NCBI RefSeq assembly: GCF_964340395.1
Contig: NC_135555.1
Span: 23,947,725 to 24,011,724, forward strand
Direction: 5' to 3'
DNA length: 64,000 nt
Source of the DNA: Glandiceps talaboti
Lineage: Eukaryota; Hemichordata; Enteropneusta; Spengelidae
A model generated the notes under the pieces. The model saw only the letters and a list, made by a program, of their open reading frames with translations. It did no database searches and was not told the DNA's origin. Positions 24,870-37,215 of this stretch are shown here, one piece after another (position 1 is the first letter of the stretch; each line of letters begins with the position of its first letter). Made by a program: the position numbers and the translations under genes.

Positions 24870-25085
24870 CACAGACAGACACACAGACAGACATTTGTAT
24901 TTTAATACCTCTCGTACCCTTACGGGAGGTAAAAATGACAATGACAACACGCTGTTGTCGGTTATTTTAAATAAGTACGAAACCATTTGAGAAGGCATCC
25001 ACTAATACCATAGGATTTCAACTTGTGTATGAGAAGCAGATGGTTAACAGAATCAAATGCTTTCGAATAACCAAGGTACAACGAA
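22900..25085 (-). mobile_element. degenerate non-LTR retrotransposon, interrupted by a pearl-like element
   Basis: Minus-strand reverse-transcriptase pieces flank the insertion at 23629-24929. At about 25080-24935 the translation reads SKAFDSVNHLLLIHKLKSYG and then QQRVVIV. At 23628-23366 it reads INDFPDIVKKA, then LVGLIKRTCKYFHDSSCIIN and SLVRSQLEYCPQVWLPHQKY (thumb). A further piece follows at 23277-23056. The catalytic YADD block is missing, so the copy is internally deleted, frameshifted and dead. Confidence 0.75.
23629..24929 (+). mobile_element. pearl-like non-autonomous Helentron element inserted in a LINE
   Basis: 1301 bp with 13-bp inverted ends CCTCCCGTAAGGG / CCCTTACGGGAGG. Inside are about seven diverged core repeats of 144-153 bp (marker ATTAATTATGCAAATTATTC), then an (ACAG)n tract (24813-24890), then a terminal hairpin CCTCTCGTA/TTACGGGAGG. 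It splits the reverse-transcriptase frame of the surrounding LINE. The family assignment rests on this layout, known for pearl/HINE elements. Confidence 0.7.
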
Positions 25086-25309
25086 TTACACATTTACTTG
25101 TACCAAAATGAAAATACCCTGCCATACATGGTTTGCTGGTTTGTACTATTGATTTCCTTTATTAGGAAGAGAGAAGAACATTCTTGACTTTATATATGAG
25201 TATTTCCTTTTAAATACTTCAGTGTGTCCCACTCGATGTAGCACATCTAAGACATGGGCGGGGCAGTGTCAATGCAATTCTTTTTTCTTTCAAGAAAGTA
25301 GTCAGTTCA

Positions 25310-28300
25310 TCTGATACGTTTGATTGACAGTTGTCATCGGTGTATATTGTTGGATTGATAGTTGTCATTGGTGTATATTGTTGGATTGATAGTTGTCATT
25401 GGTGTATATTGTTGGATTGATAATTGTCATTGGTGTATATTGTTAGATTGATAGTTGTCATTGGTGTATATTGTTGGATTGATAGTTGTCAGTGGTGTAT
25501 ATTGTTGGAATGATAGTTGTCATTGGTGTATATTATTGGATTGATAGTTGTCATTGGTGTATATTGTTGGATTGATAGTTGTCATTGGTGTATATTGTTA
25601 GATTGATAGTTGTCATTGGTGTATATTGTTAGATTGATAGTTGTCATTGGTGTATATTGTTAGATTGATAGTTGTCATTGGTGTATATTATTGGATTGAT
25701 AGTTGTCATTGGTGTATATTGTTGGATTGATAGTTGTCATTGGTGTATATTGTTAGATTGATAGTTGTCATTGGTGTATATTGTTAGATTGATAGTTGTC
25801 ATTGGTGTATATTGTTAGATTGATAGTTGTCATTGGTGTATATTGTTGGATTGATAGTTGTCATTGGTGTATATTGTTGGATTGATAGTTGTCATTGGTG
25901 TATATTGTTAGAATGATAGTTGTCATTGGTGTATATTGTTGGATTGATAGTTGTCATTGGTGTATATTGTTGGATTGATAGTTGTCATTGGTGTATATTA
26001 TTGGATTGATAGTTGTCAGTGGTGTATATTGTTGGATTGATAGTTGTCATTGGTGTATATTGTTTGATTGATAGTTGTCATTGGTGTATATTGTTGGATT
26101 GATAGTTGTCATTGGTGTATATTGTTGGAATGATAGTTGTCATTGGTGTATATTGTTGGAATGATAGTTGTCATTGGTGTATATTGTTGGATTGATAGTT
26201 GTCAGTGGTGTATATTGTTGGATTGACAGTTGTCATTGGTGTATATTGTTGGATTGATAGTTGTCAGTGGTGTATATTGTTGGATTGATAGTTGTCATTG
26301 GTGTATATTGTTGGATTGATAGTTGTCATTGGTGTATATTGTTGGATTGATAGTTGTCATTGGTGTATATTGTTGGATTGATAGTTGTCATTGGTGTATA
26401 TTGTTGGAATGATAGTTGTCATTGGTGTATATTGTTGGATTGATAGTAGTCATTGGTGTATATTGTTGGATTGATAGTTGTCATTGGTGTATATTGTTGG
26501 ATTGATAGTTGTCATTGGTGTATATTGTTGGAATGATAGTTGTCATTGGTGTATATTGTTGGAATGATAGTTGTCATTGGTGTATATTGTTGGATTGATA
26601 GTAGTCCATGACATTCACAAGCCATTAACGGTCCAAGTGCAACAAACCCGCGGGCTTGCCTGACGAAAACGGGTGTCATAAAAGTTGTTTGCATCTCTAA
26701 AGCTGTTTGTAGTGTTACTTATAATAGCCTAATAAATTGATAACAACTGATATAAGACGGAGATAAGGTTTGCCTCAATTGACCCACTCCTTAGAAATGA
26801 TCTTACGCTGTGAACTACACTGTTTACTTGTGTTATGTAAGAGCCCATCATCACATGTGTAAATATTGGTACTCTTTGATAACAAGTGGACTTGCTTCTT
26901 TAATGGCTTGTCCCAGTAATGATTGGTGTATATTGTTGGATTGATAGTTGTCATTGGTGTATATTGTTGGATTGATAGTTGTCATTGGTGTATATTGTTG
27001 GAATGATAGTTGTCATTGGTGTATATTGTTGGAATGATAGTTGTCATTGGTGTATATTGTTGGATTGATAGTTGTCATTGGTGTATATTGTTGGATTGAT
27101 AGTTGTCATTGGTGTATATTGTTGGATTGATAGTTGTCATTGGTGTATATTGTTGGATTGATAGTTGTCATTGGTGTATATTGTTGGAATGATAGTTGTC
27201 ATTGGTGTATATTGTTGGAATGATAGTTGTCATTGGTGTATATTGTTGGATTGATAGTTGTCATTGGTGTATATTGTTGGATTGATAGTAGTCATTGGTG
27301 TATATTGTTGGATTGATAGTTGTCATTGGTGTATATTGTTGGAATGATAGTTGTCATTGGTGTATATTGTTGGATTGATAGTTGTCATTGGTGTATATTG
27401 TTGGATTGATAGTTGTCATTGGTGTATATTGTTGGAATGATAGTTGTCATTGGTGTATATTGTTGGATTGATAGTTGTCATTGGTGTATATTGTTGGATT
27501 GATAGTTGTCATTGGTGTATATTGTTGGATTGATAGTTGTCATTGGTGTATATTGTTGGATTGATAGTTGTCATTGGTGTATATTGTTGGATTGATAGTT
27601 GTCATTGGTGTATATTGTTGGATTGATAGTTGTCATTGGTGTATATTGTTGGATTGATAGTTGTCATTGGTGTATATTGTTGGATTGATAGTTGTCATTG
27701 GTGTATATTGTTGGAATGATAGTTGTCATTGGTGTATATTGTTGGATTGATAGTTGTCATTGGTGTATATTGTTGGATTGATAGTTGTCATTGGTGTATA
27801 TTGTTGGATTGATAGTTGTCATTGGTGTATATTGTTGGATTGATAGTTGTCATTGGTGTATATTATTGGAATGATAGTTGTCATTGGTGTATATTGTTGG
27901 ATTGATAGTTGTCATTGGTGTATATTGTTGGAATGATAGTTGTCATTGGTGTATGTTGTTGGATTGATAGTTGTCATTGGTGTATATTGTTGGATTGATA
28001 GTTGTCATTGGTGTATATTGTTAGATTGATAGTTGTCATTGGTGTATATTGTTGGATTGATAGTTATCATTGGTGTATATTGTTAGATTGATAGTTGTCA
28101 TTGGTGTATATTGTTGGATTGATAGTTGTCATTGGTGTATATTGTTGGATTGATAGTTGTCATTGGTGTATATTGTTAGATTGATAGTTGTCATTGGTGT
28201 ATATTGTTGGATTGATAGTTGTCATTGGTGTATATTGTTGGAATGATAGTTGTCATTGGTGTATATTGTTGGAATGATAGTTGTCATTGGTGTATATTGT

Positions 28301-31300
28301 TGGATTGATAGTTGTCATTGGTGTATATTGTTGGATTGATAGTTGTCATTGGTGTATATTGTTGGATTGATAGTTGTCATTGGTGTATATTGTTGGAATG
28401 ATAGTTGTCATTGGTGTATATTGTTGGATTGATAGTTGTCATTGGTGTATATTGTTGGATTGATAGTTGTCATTGGTGTATATTGTTAGATTGATAGTTG
28501 TCATTGGTGTATATTGTTAGATTGATAGTTGTCATTGGTGTATATTGTTGGAATGAAAGTTGTCATTGGTGTATATTGTTGGATTGATAGTTGTCATTGG
28601 TGTATATTGTTGGATTGATAGTTGTCATTGGTGTATATTGTTGGATTGATAGTTGTCATTGGTGTATATTGTTGGATTGATAGTTGTCACTGGTGTATAT
28701 TGTTGGATTGATAGTTGTCAGTGGTGTATATTGTTGGAATGATAGTTGTCAGTGGTGTATATTGTTAGATTGATAGTTGTCATTGGTGTATATTGTTGGA
28801 TTGATAGTTGTCATTGGTGTATATTGTTGGATTGATAGTTGTCATTGGTGTATATTGTTAGATTGATAGTTGTCATTGGTGTATATTGTTGGATTGATAG
28901 TTGTCATTGGTGTATATTGTTGGATTGATAGTTGTCATTGGTGTATATTGTTGGAATGATAGTTGTCATTGGTGTATGTTGTTGGATTGATAGTTGTCAT
29001 TGGTGTATATTGTTGGATTGATAGTTGTCATTGGTGTATATTGTTGGATTGATAGTTGTCATTGGTGTATATTGTTGGATTGATAGTTGTCATTGGTGTA
29101 TATTGTTGGATTGATAGTTGTCATTGGTGTATATTGTTGGATTGATAGTTGTCATTGGTGTATATTGTTGGATTGATAGTTGTCATTGGTGTATATTGTT
29201 AGATTGATAGTTGTCATTGGTGTATATTGTTAGATTGATAGTTGTCATTGGTGTATATTGTTGGAATGAAAGTTGTCATTGGTGTATATTGTTGGATTGA
29301 TAGTTGTCATTGGTGTATATTGTTGGATTGATAGTTGTCATTGGTGTATATTGTTGGATTGATAGTTGTCATTGGTGTATATTGTTGGATTGATAGTTGT
29401 CATTGGTGTATATTGTTGGATTGATAGTTGTCAGTGGTGTATATTGTTGGAATGATAGTTGTCATTGGTGTATATTGTTAGATTGATAGTTGTCATTGGT
29501 GTATATTGTTGGATTGATAGTTGTCATTGGTGTATATTGTTGGATTGATAGTTGTCATTGGTGTATATTGTTAGATTGATAGTTGTCATTGGTGTATATT
29601 GTTGGATTGATAGTTGTCATTGGTGTATATTGTTGGATTGATAGTTGTCATTGGTGTATATTGTTGGAATGATAGTTGTCATTGGTGTATGTTGTTGGAT
29701 TGATAGTTGTCATTGGTGTATATTGTTGGATTGATAGTTGTCATTGGTGTATATTGTTGGATTGATAGTTGTCATTGGTGTATATTGTTGGATTGATAGT
29801 TGTCATTGGTGTATATTGTTGGATTGATAGTTGTCATTGGTGTATATTGTTGGATTGACAGTTGTCATTGGTGTATATTTTTGGATTGATAGTTGTCATT
29901 GGTGTATATTGTTGGAATGATAGTTGTCATTGGTGTATATTGTTGGATTGATAGTTGTCATTGGTGTATATTGTTGGATTGATAGTTGTCATTGGTGTAT
30001 ATTATTGGAATGATAGTTGTCATTGGTGTATATTGTTGGATTGATAGTTGTTATTTGTGTATATTGTTGGATTGATAGTTGTCATTGGTGTATATTGTTG
30101 GATTGATAGTTGTCATTGGTGTATATTGTTGGATTGATAGTTGTCATTGGTGTATATTGTTGGAATGATAGTTGTCATTGGTGTATATTGTTGGATTGAT
30201 AGTAGTCATTGGTGTATATTGTTGGATTGATAGTTGTCATTGGTGTATGTTGTTGGAATGAAAGTTGTCATTGGTGTATATTGTTGGATTGATAGTTGTC
30301 ATTGGTGTATATTGTTGGATTGATAGTTGTCATTGGTGTATATTGTTGGATTGATAGTTGTCATTGGTGTATATTGTTGGATTGATAGTTGTCATTGGTG
30401 TATATTGTTGGATTGATAGTTGTCATTGGTGTATATTGTTGGATTGATAGTTGTCATTGGTGTATATTGTTGGATTGATAGTTGTCATTGGTGTATATTG
30501 TTGGATTGATAGTTGTCATTGGTGTATATTGTTGGATTGATAGTTGTCATTGGTGTATATTGTTGGATTGATAGTTGTCATTGGTGTATATTGTTGGATT
30601 GATAGTTGTCATTGGTGTATATTATTGGATTGATAGTTGTCATTGGTGTATATTGTTGGATTGATAGTTGTCATTGGTGTATATTGTTGGATTGATAGTT
30701 GTCATTGGTGTATATTGTTGGATTGATAGTTGTCATTGGTGTATATTGTTGGATTGATAGTTGTCATTGGTGTATATTGTTGGATTGATAGTTGTCATTG
30801 GTGTATATTGTTGGAATGAAAGTTGTCATTGGTGTATATTGTTGGATTGATAGTTGTCATTGCTGTATATTATTGGAATGATAGTTGTCATTGGTGTATA
30901 TTATTGGAATGATAGTTGTCATTGCTGTATATTATTGGATTGATAGTTGTCATTGCTGTATATTGTTGGAATGATAGTTGTCATTGCTGTATATTATTGG
31001 AATGATAGTTGTCATTGGTGTATATTGTTGGATTGATAGTTGTCATTGGTGTATATTGTTGGATTGATAGTTGTCATTGGTGTATATTGTTGGATTGATA
31101 GTTGTCATTGGTGTATATTGTTGGATTGATAGTTGTCATTGGTGTATATTGTTGGATTGATAGTTGTCATTGGTGTATATTGTTGGAATGATAGTTGTCA
31201 TTGGTGTATATTGTTGGATTGATAGTTGTCATTGGTGTATATTGTTGGAATGATAGTTGTCATTGGTGTATATTGTTGGAATGATAGTTGTCATTGGTGT

Positions 31301-32216
31301 ATATTGTTGGATTGATAGTTGTCATTGGTGTATATTGTTGGAATGATAGTTGTCATTGGTGTATATTGTTGGATTGATAGTTGTCATTGGTGTATATTGT
31401 TGGATTGATAGTTGTCATTGGTGTATATTGTTGGATTGATAGTTGTCAGTGGTGTATATTGTTGGATTGATAGTTGTCATTGGTGTATATTGTTGGATTG
31501 ATAGTTGTCATTGGTGTATATTGTTGGATTGATAGTTGTCATTGGTGTATATTGTTGGATTGATAGTTGTCATTGGTGTATATTGTTGGATTGATAGTTG
31601 TCATTGGTGTATATTGTTGGATTGATAGTTGTCATTGGTGTATATTGTTGGATTGATAGTTGTCATTGGTGTATATTGTTGGAATGATAGTTGTCATTGG
31701 TGTATATTGTTGGATTGATAGTTGTCATTGGTGTATATTGTTGGAATGATAGTTGTCATTGGTGTATATTGTTGGAATGATAGTTGTCATTGGTGTATAT
31801 TGTTGGATTGATAGTTGTCATTGGTGTATATTGTTGGAATGATAGTTGTCATTGGTGTATATTGTTGGAATGATAGTTGTCATTGGTGTATATTGTTGGA
31901 TTGATAGTTGTCATTGGTGTATATTGTTGGAATGATAGTTGTCATTGGTGTATATTGTTGGATTGATAGTTGTCATTGGTGTATATTGTTGGATTGATAG
32001 TTGTCATTGGTGTATATTGTTGGATTGATAGTTGTCAGTGGTGTATATTGTTGGATTGATAGTTGTCATTGGTGTATATTGTTGGATTGATAGTTGTCAT
32101 TGGTGTATATTGTTGGATTGATAGTTGTCATTGGTGTATATTGTTGGATTGATAGTTGTCATTGGTGTATATTGTTGGATTGATAGTTGTCATTGGTGTA
32201 TATTGTTGGATTGATA
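25310..32216. repeat. 31-bp satellite array, about 6.9 kb
   Basis: Over 200 copies of a 31-bp unit, TTGATAGTTGTCATTGGTGT plus ATATTGTTGGA. Common variants are TTGGAATG, TTAGATTG, GTCAGTGG and ATATTATT. One non-repeat interruption of about 317 bp lies at 26606-26922. There are no spacers, so it is not a CRISPR array. Confidence 0.97.
26606..26922. other. unique-sequence island inside the 31-bp array
   Basis: Flanked by in-register repeat units on both sides. It includes a GC-rich patch (ACCCGCGGGCTTGCC). No gene is recognised. Confidence 0.7.
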
Positions 32217-33196
32217 CAAATAGATTTGCAAGTAGAGGTTGGGTTGTAACCTAGACTTGGCGATACTTAGCCAGCAGCCCCCCCCCCCCTTCAATTTTAG
32301 TTTGGAGCAGGAACAACATCCCCATGATCGCTCGTGGGTAGGGTGTGGGAGGGGGTGTTTGACACCCATGGTGAGCACTTTTCTGAAAATAAAGCCGAAT
32401 AAATTAGTAGCTTAAATTGTTTCTGTTACCTTGACCGACCCTTGTCTACACCACCGACGGTAAACATTTTGCACATGTATATCTTGATGCCTTTGTGATC
32501 GGAAACAAAACATCTTTTTTGACAGTCATGTAGAATGCCAGTTAAAGGCATACAATTTATAACCATACTAATTATAGAAAGCTATGGAGTGCTAGAATAT
32601 TGTCTTCAATACCCCAATTTTACTCTCAGTACATTATTACATATTCTCAACATTTTAAGTCATAATTAGAAAGAATGAAACTCTTGAGTTATGGCTTAGG
32701 ACCTCCTAATTTCTTGGATTTCGTCCATTACACTCTGTAAATACTAATGCACTGAACACTGTTCTCTTCAGTTTGCCGTCTTTATAAATATGACCCCCCC
32801 CCCCCCCTTGTATATACTAAGGGAGCCTTCAGTATTTACAAGGGGGTGGAGGAATCGGGGGTGGGTCACATTTTACAAACATGTTCTTGGAGAAGGGTCA
32901 TATTTTGCATTACAATGTTTGGGGGAGGGTCACATTTAAGAATCCGTAGTTTTGGGACCAAATTGAAGATTCAATTATTGTCAATTTGTTTTGAGATGTA
33001 AAAGTGAGATGAGCACTCAACATTTATATTTACGAGTACTTTACATGCAAATATACAAATATACAAAAATTAAAATACATATATTGTAAGAAAATTGTTT
33101 AATAAAACGATGCATTTTGTTGAGTGTACCCATCTCACCTTATCACTCACACTGTACGTGAATGTTGTTGTTAAAATATGATGGTGATGGTAGCAG

Positions 33197-33247
<51 letters not shown>

Positions 33248-33286
33248 AGTTTTGAATGTCATAGAGAACACGGACAGTGATACATA
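32217..33286. other. no gene seen; dispersed GGGTCACATTT repeat
   Basis: Contains the dispersed GACCC/GGGTC repeat family (32790-32940), with an inverted CCCCTTGTATATAC / GTATTTACAAGGGG pair, and a (GAT)n tract at 33196-33244 immediately before the 7.6-kb element. Confidence 0.5.
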
Positions 33287-33304
33287 TGGAAAGCCACAGC
33301 TGAC

Positions 33305-34125
33305 TTAAGTGTGCAATTACTATTATTGTATGTGCAAATACTATGTTATTATGTGCATTAAATATTTTATTATGTGCAAATCTTAAGTTATTATGTGCAT
33401 ACTGTATTATTATAAGTACAGTTACTATTATTATATGCGCTAACACTATGTTATTATGTGCATTAAATATTTTATTATGTGCAAATCTTAAGTTATTATG
33501 TGCATACTGTATTAATATATGTACAGTTACTATTATTATATGCGCTAACACTATGTTATTATGTGCATTTAATAGTTTATTATGTGCATACTGTATTATT
33601 ATATGTACAGTTACTATTATTATATGCGCTAACACTATGTTATTATGTGCATTTAATAGTTTATTATGTGCATACTGTATTATTATATGTACAGTTACTA
33701 TTATTATATGCGCTAACACTATGTTATTATGTGCATTAAATATTTTATTATGTGCAAATATTAAGTTATTATGTGCATACTGTATTATTATATGTAGTTA
33801 CTATTATTATATGTGGTAACACTATATAATAGTAACTGTACATATAATAATACAGTATGCACATAATAACTTAATATTTGCACATAATAAAATATTTAAT
33901 GCACATAATAACTTTATTATGTGCAAATATTAAGTTATTATGTGCATACTGTATTATTATATGTACAGTTACTATTATTATATGCGCTAACACTATGTTA
34001 TTATGTGCAAATCTTAAGTTATTATGTGCATATTGTATTATTATATGTACAGTTACTATTATTATATGCGGTAACACTACGTCGTTATGTGCATACAGTA
34101 GTTTATTAAGGGCTTTCGTTAAGAT
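33305..34125. repeat. left arm subterminal array of TTATTATGTGCA-type repeats
   Basis: Tandem composite units carrying TATGTGCA every 12-30 bp, alternating with TGTACAGTTACTATTATTAT and GCGCTAACACTATG. A locally inverted segment at about 33828-33915 makes an internal palindrome. Repeated subterminal motifs in transposon ends are often transposase-binding sites; that role is inferred here. Confidence 0.85.
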
Positions 34126-34338
34126 CCCCCGCTAGAGGGCACACTTTCTCGCCGATTCAAACACGCACGCGCAGACTCGAGTTGCTGTTGTGTTATCCTT
34201 TTGTGAGCACGTCCCGCCGTCGTCTGTCATGGAGTCCCACGTCTGTTCTGTCAGATTTAGGTCTGTCAGCTTTCACAGCACGTTTCTTGACAGAGGGAGT
34301 CACTTTCTCTCATGTGCTCGACATGACTGGGGAAAATT

Positions 34339-35162
34339 TAATAAGTTTTCCTTTCCTTTTCTGACCCAAGAAAACATATTTCAGGATTTTTGTTGCAATA
34401 TCTCAATGACACAGTCAATATCTGAAGGGGACTATTTGGTTTCTGTAAATTAAGACAATTTAAAAAACAAGACAGGAGTCAATAGACTAATGTTAAAATC
34501 TAGTGTTTTTCTTTCAATATAAATCTCTTATAAAGATGTACAAATAAATCTTTCTCAAGTTGAGAATGAAAATTGAGGAACAACAAATATAACGAAATAC
34601 AAAAAATAATATCTTCCCTGAGAACTTACAGGAATTGACTGATTCAAAGAAAAGCAAGTTTAGTACTGATCAGAGTTGATTTTGGAACTGTTCTATAATT
34701 TAAAGTTGTAATTTAACGTAGACAGACGTCTTTCATACTAACTGCTAATTCTTCTACTTGCACAGAACAAGTTATTTAGAGGTACAGTTGTGAACCATTG
34801 TGACGTGGTATAAGTATGAACAACGCATTCAAACTTAATGATTAATTTAAAAAAATGCACTGCTACTCCATTTGAAAAAAAAATTGATGCAGGACTGACA
34901 GTAGAAAAAAAATTGCTGTCACTCTGACTGGGAAAAAAAATTGCTCCCATACCTACTTCCTCCATACCCCCCCCCCCCCAGAAATCAAACGGTTCTCCCC
35001 TTAGTTACGGTAGATCTCGATCTAGACGTCACTAGGCGATCTAGTTGCCGCACGAGTTGGACCCCCTGTCAGCTCCCAGGCCCGGCCCGCCCCAAAGCTT
35101 CCCGGCACCGACTTCTTAAATCAAGTCGGTCATACCCAATCTTCTGACACCAAAACTTATTA
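34339..35162. mobile_element. nested 824-bp insertion in the left arm
   Basis: Absent from the otherwise matching right arm (which runs GGAAAATTTATGATTTCG at about 39515-39535). It has 11-bp inverted ends TAATAAGTTTT / AAAACTTATTA. No convincing gene lies inside. Confidence 0.7.
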
Positions 35163-35867
35163 CAACGGATTTCGATTTAGTAACACAATCACCCAAGATA
35201 GCAACAACGTCTTTTCTTGTTGTTTGAACCGCGTTAACGTAAACATTGGATCAGCGGTAAAAATCAAAGTGCACAACGAGAATTTGATGATGATAAATAA
35301 ATACAATGTATACAACTTGTCTACTGCATGCACACAGATTCATACACATCAATTATTCTATATACAGCTTTTAGAAATCAAATCACACTCATGTAATTCA
35401 AACGCTTTAATTTTATTAACACGAAATTCTTTTGAATGTCAATTGTTAACAGCATACTACTAGTCGCTACTGCATACTACTAGTGTATTCATGGTTGTAT
35501 AAAATTAGTTTACTTCCCGTTTTTGCAGTCTAGGGGATAATCACGACATTAAAATTAATAGCATAAGACACATAATGAATTTTGGTAAGGAGGAAAGGTT
35601 CCTGTGTGATACAAACAACTCATATAAACGAGACTTCATAAATCATGCGATTCCCTACAACAATAAAATGCAAACAATCTCTCTCACTGGTTGGAAATCA
35701 AATGGATATACATGTACATGTAGGAGTACAAAATTACAACGAAACATTTGGTAATGGTATTGAGGAAATTCTCCTACTGTACGTGAAGGACCGAGATACT
35801 AGTATTCATGTCAAGTGTGTGACTCAAAGTTAAGATGTCCGTATACTTGTCCTCACATTAAAATTGT

Positions 35868-36941
35868 TCAATCGCGTAAGTATCCAACAGTCGCGAAAAA
35901 TCCATGGCATTCAGCTGCACCAATTTCACCTAAAGCATGGAAAATGGAGTAGTTGACATTCTGATATAAGATATCCCGATATTGGTGGCGATTCAGTATT
36001 GTTTTCAGATCATTAAACAAGTACTCTACAGGGTTTAAATCTGGTGAATATGTAGGAGTGAAAACATACTCTACTCCGAGATTGTCCAGAAATTGTCGAA
36101 GGGCGCGACCACCTTCATGATGGTGGATTGGGCAATTATCGACTACTACTACATCTCCAGGTCGTATTGCTGGTTCACCGTTATCCATGAACGCACCAGC
36201 CGCTTCATTGAAAAATTGTAGAAACGAAGCTGTGTTAGATGCCCCATCTAAGGTATTAGCATAGCATATTCCGTTAATGCCCATCAGCATATTCAAAGTC
36301 ACGTTCGGGGTTTTAGCATATCGTTGTATTTCAAGACACCTTTCTCCAATCGGCGAATGTCCGTAACTTGGGTGGCCAACAAGGGGTAACTGCACCCCAC
36401 TTTCGTCCATGAACTTCAGTGTATGCGGATCACAACCGGACAAGTAATCGATGAAGGCTTGGGTGTAAATCATATTTCTTTCTGTGAACCTTTCGCGTGC
36501 GAGTCGTGCCATTTTTTTCCTGGTCCACCCACCATTATTGAGACGGTGTTTCAGATATTTACTCAGAGCTAACGTCGATATCTCAACATTAGCATTTTGT
36601 GCTAAATTTCGCTGTATTTCAACGTATGTTATTGAAGGTCTTTCTCTCTTTAGCATCTGTACATAGAGTAGATCTTGTTCGTTCAACTTTCCCCGTCTTC
36701 CCGGCTCATGTGGTTGTCTCTCTATTTCACCAGATCGGCAATACTGGTTCCAAACTCTTGTTACTGTTGTGTGGTGAACTTTAGTTTGTCTTGCAACTTC
36801 AGACACTTTCCCATGGGGAATCTCGCCAGTGTCTCGGTCTCCTCCCGCATCTAGCAGACACTGTAAAATGAACTGCCTAAAGTCCAAACTAAGTTCCTTT
36901 CCTCGAACATATGTCCGACCATTTTGAGATGTTCTCCTCAT
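35868..36941 (-). CDS. Tc1/mariner-IS630 superfamily transposase, intact
   Basis: 357 aa from the first true ATG at 36941-36939; the upstream open codons have no ATG. It should catalyse cut-and-paste movement of this element at TA sites. N-terminal helix-turn-helix region: SEVARQTKVHHTTVTRVWNQ, then GRRGKLNEQDLLYVQMLKRE. DDE_3-type catalytic core: first Asp in LKFMDESGV, second in VVVDNCPIHH, third Glu in YSPDLNPVEYLF. There are 37 residues between the second Asp and the Glu (DD37E). No stop or frameshift is seen, so the copy may be recent. It is transcribed away from the accessory gene at 37216. Confidence 0.93.
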   Translation of the reverse strand: MRRTSQNGRTYVRGKELSLDFRQFILQCLLDAGGDRDTGEIPHGKVSEVARQTKVHHTTVTRVWNQYCRSGEIERQPHEPGRRGKLNEQDLLYVQMLKRERPSITYVEIQRNLAQNANVEISTLALSKYLKHRLNNGGWTRKKMARLARERFTERNMIYTQAFIDYLSGCDPHTLKFMDESGVQLPLVGHPSYGHSPIGERCLEIQRYAKTPNVTLNMLMGINGICYANTLDGASNTASFLQFFNEAAGAFMDNGEPAIRPGDVVVVDNCPIHHHEGGRALRQFLDNLGVEYVFTPTYSPDLNPVEYLFNDLKTILNRHQYRDILYQNVNYSIFHALGEIGAAECHGFFATVGYLRD

Positions 36942-37215
36942 GACTGCCAGTGTTACTCGGACGAAATATACTAGCGAAAGAAAGACCGCCAAATTTCAAC
37001 CGCCCATGGAAATCTTTGCTGCACCGGAAACTCTAATAATAGTCGATGGAAAAACTTTTTAATTTGCATATGAATACTTGGTTGGGTTATTCTATCTCAA
37101 CGCCGGCGTTTTTCATGGGGAAGTCAAATATTACGAAATTATGGAAAAGTCAGTTAATTCGAATTATTAATATAAAATTATGAAAATATTTACTCTTTAA
37201 AAAAAACTTTATTAA
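36942..37215. promoter_or_regulatory. divergent intergenic region between transposase and accessory gene
   Basis: The two start codons face away from each other across 274 bp of AT-rich DNA, so promoters for both must lie here or within the 5' codons. No specific motif is claimed. Confidence 0.4.

Noticed and set aside
25310-32216. CRISPR-like array of about 31-bp direct repeats
   Set aside because: The repeats abut without spacers, the context is an intron-rich eukaryotic genome, and no cas genes are present; it is a satellite.
33246-34135. Cys/Leu/Tyr-rich frames on both strands (also 39728-40852)
   Set aside because: Products of the subterminal repeat arrays of the 7.6-kb transposon.
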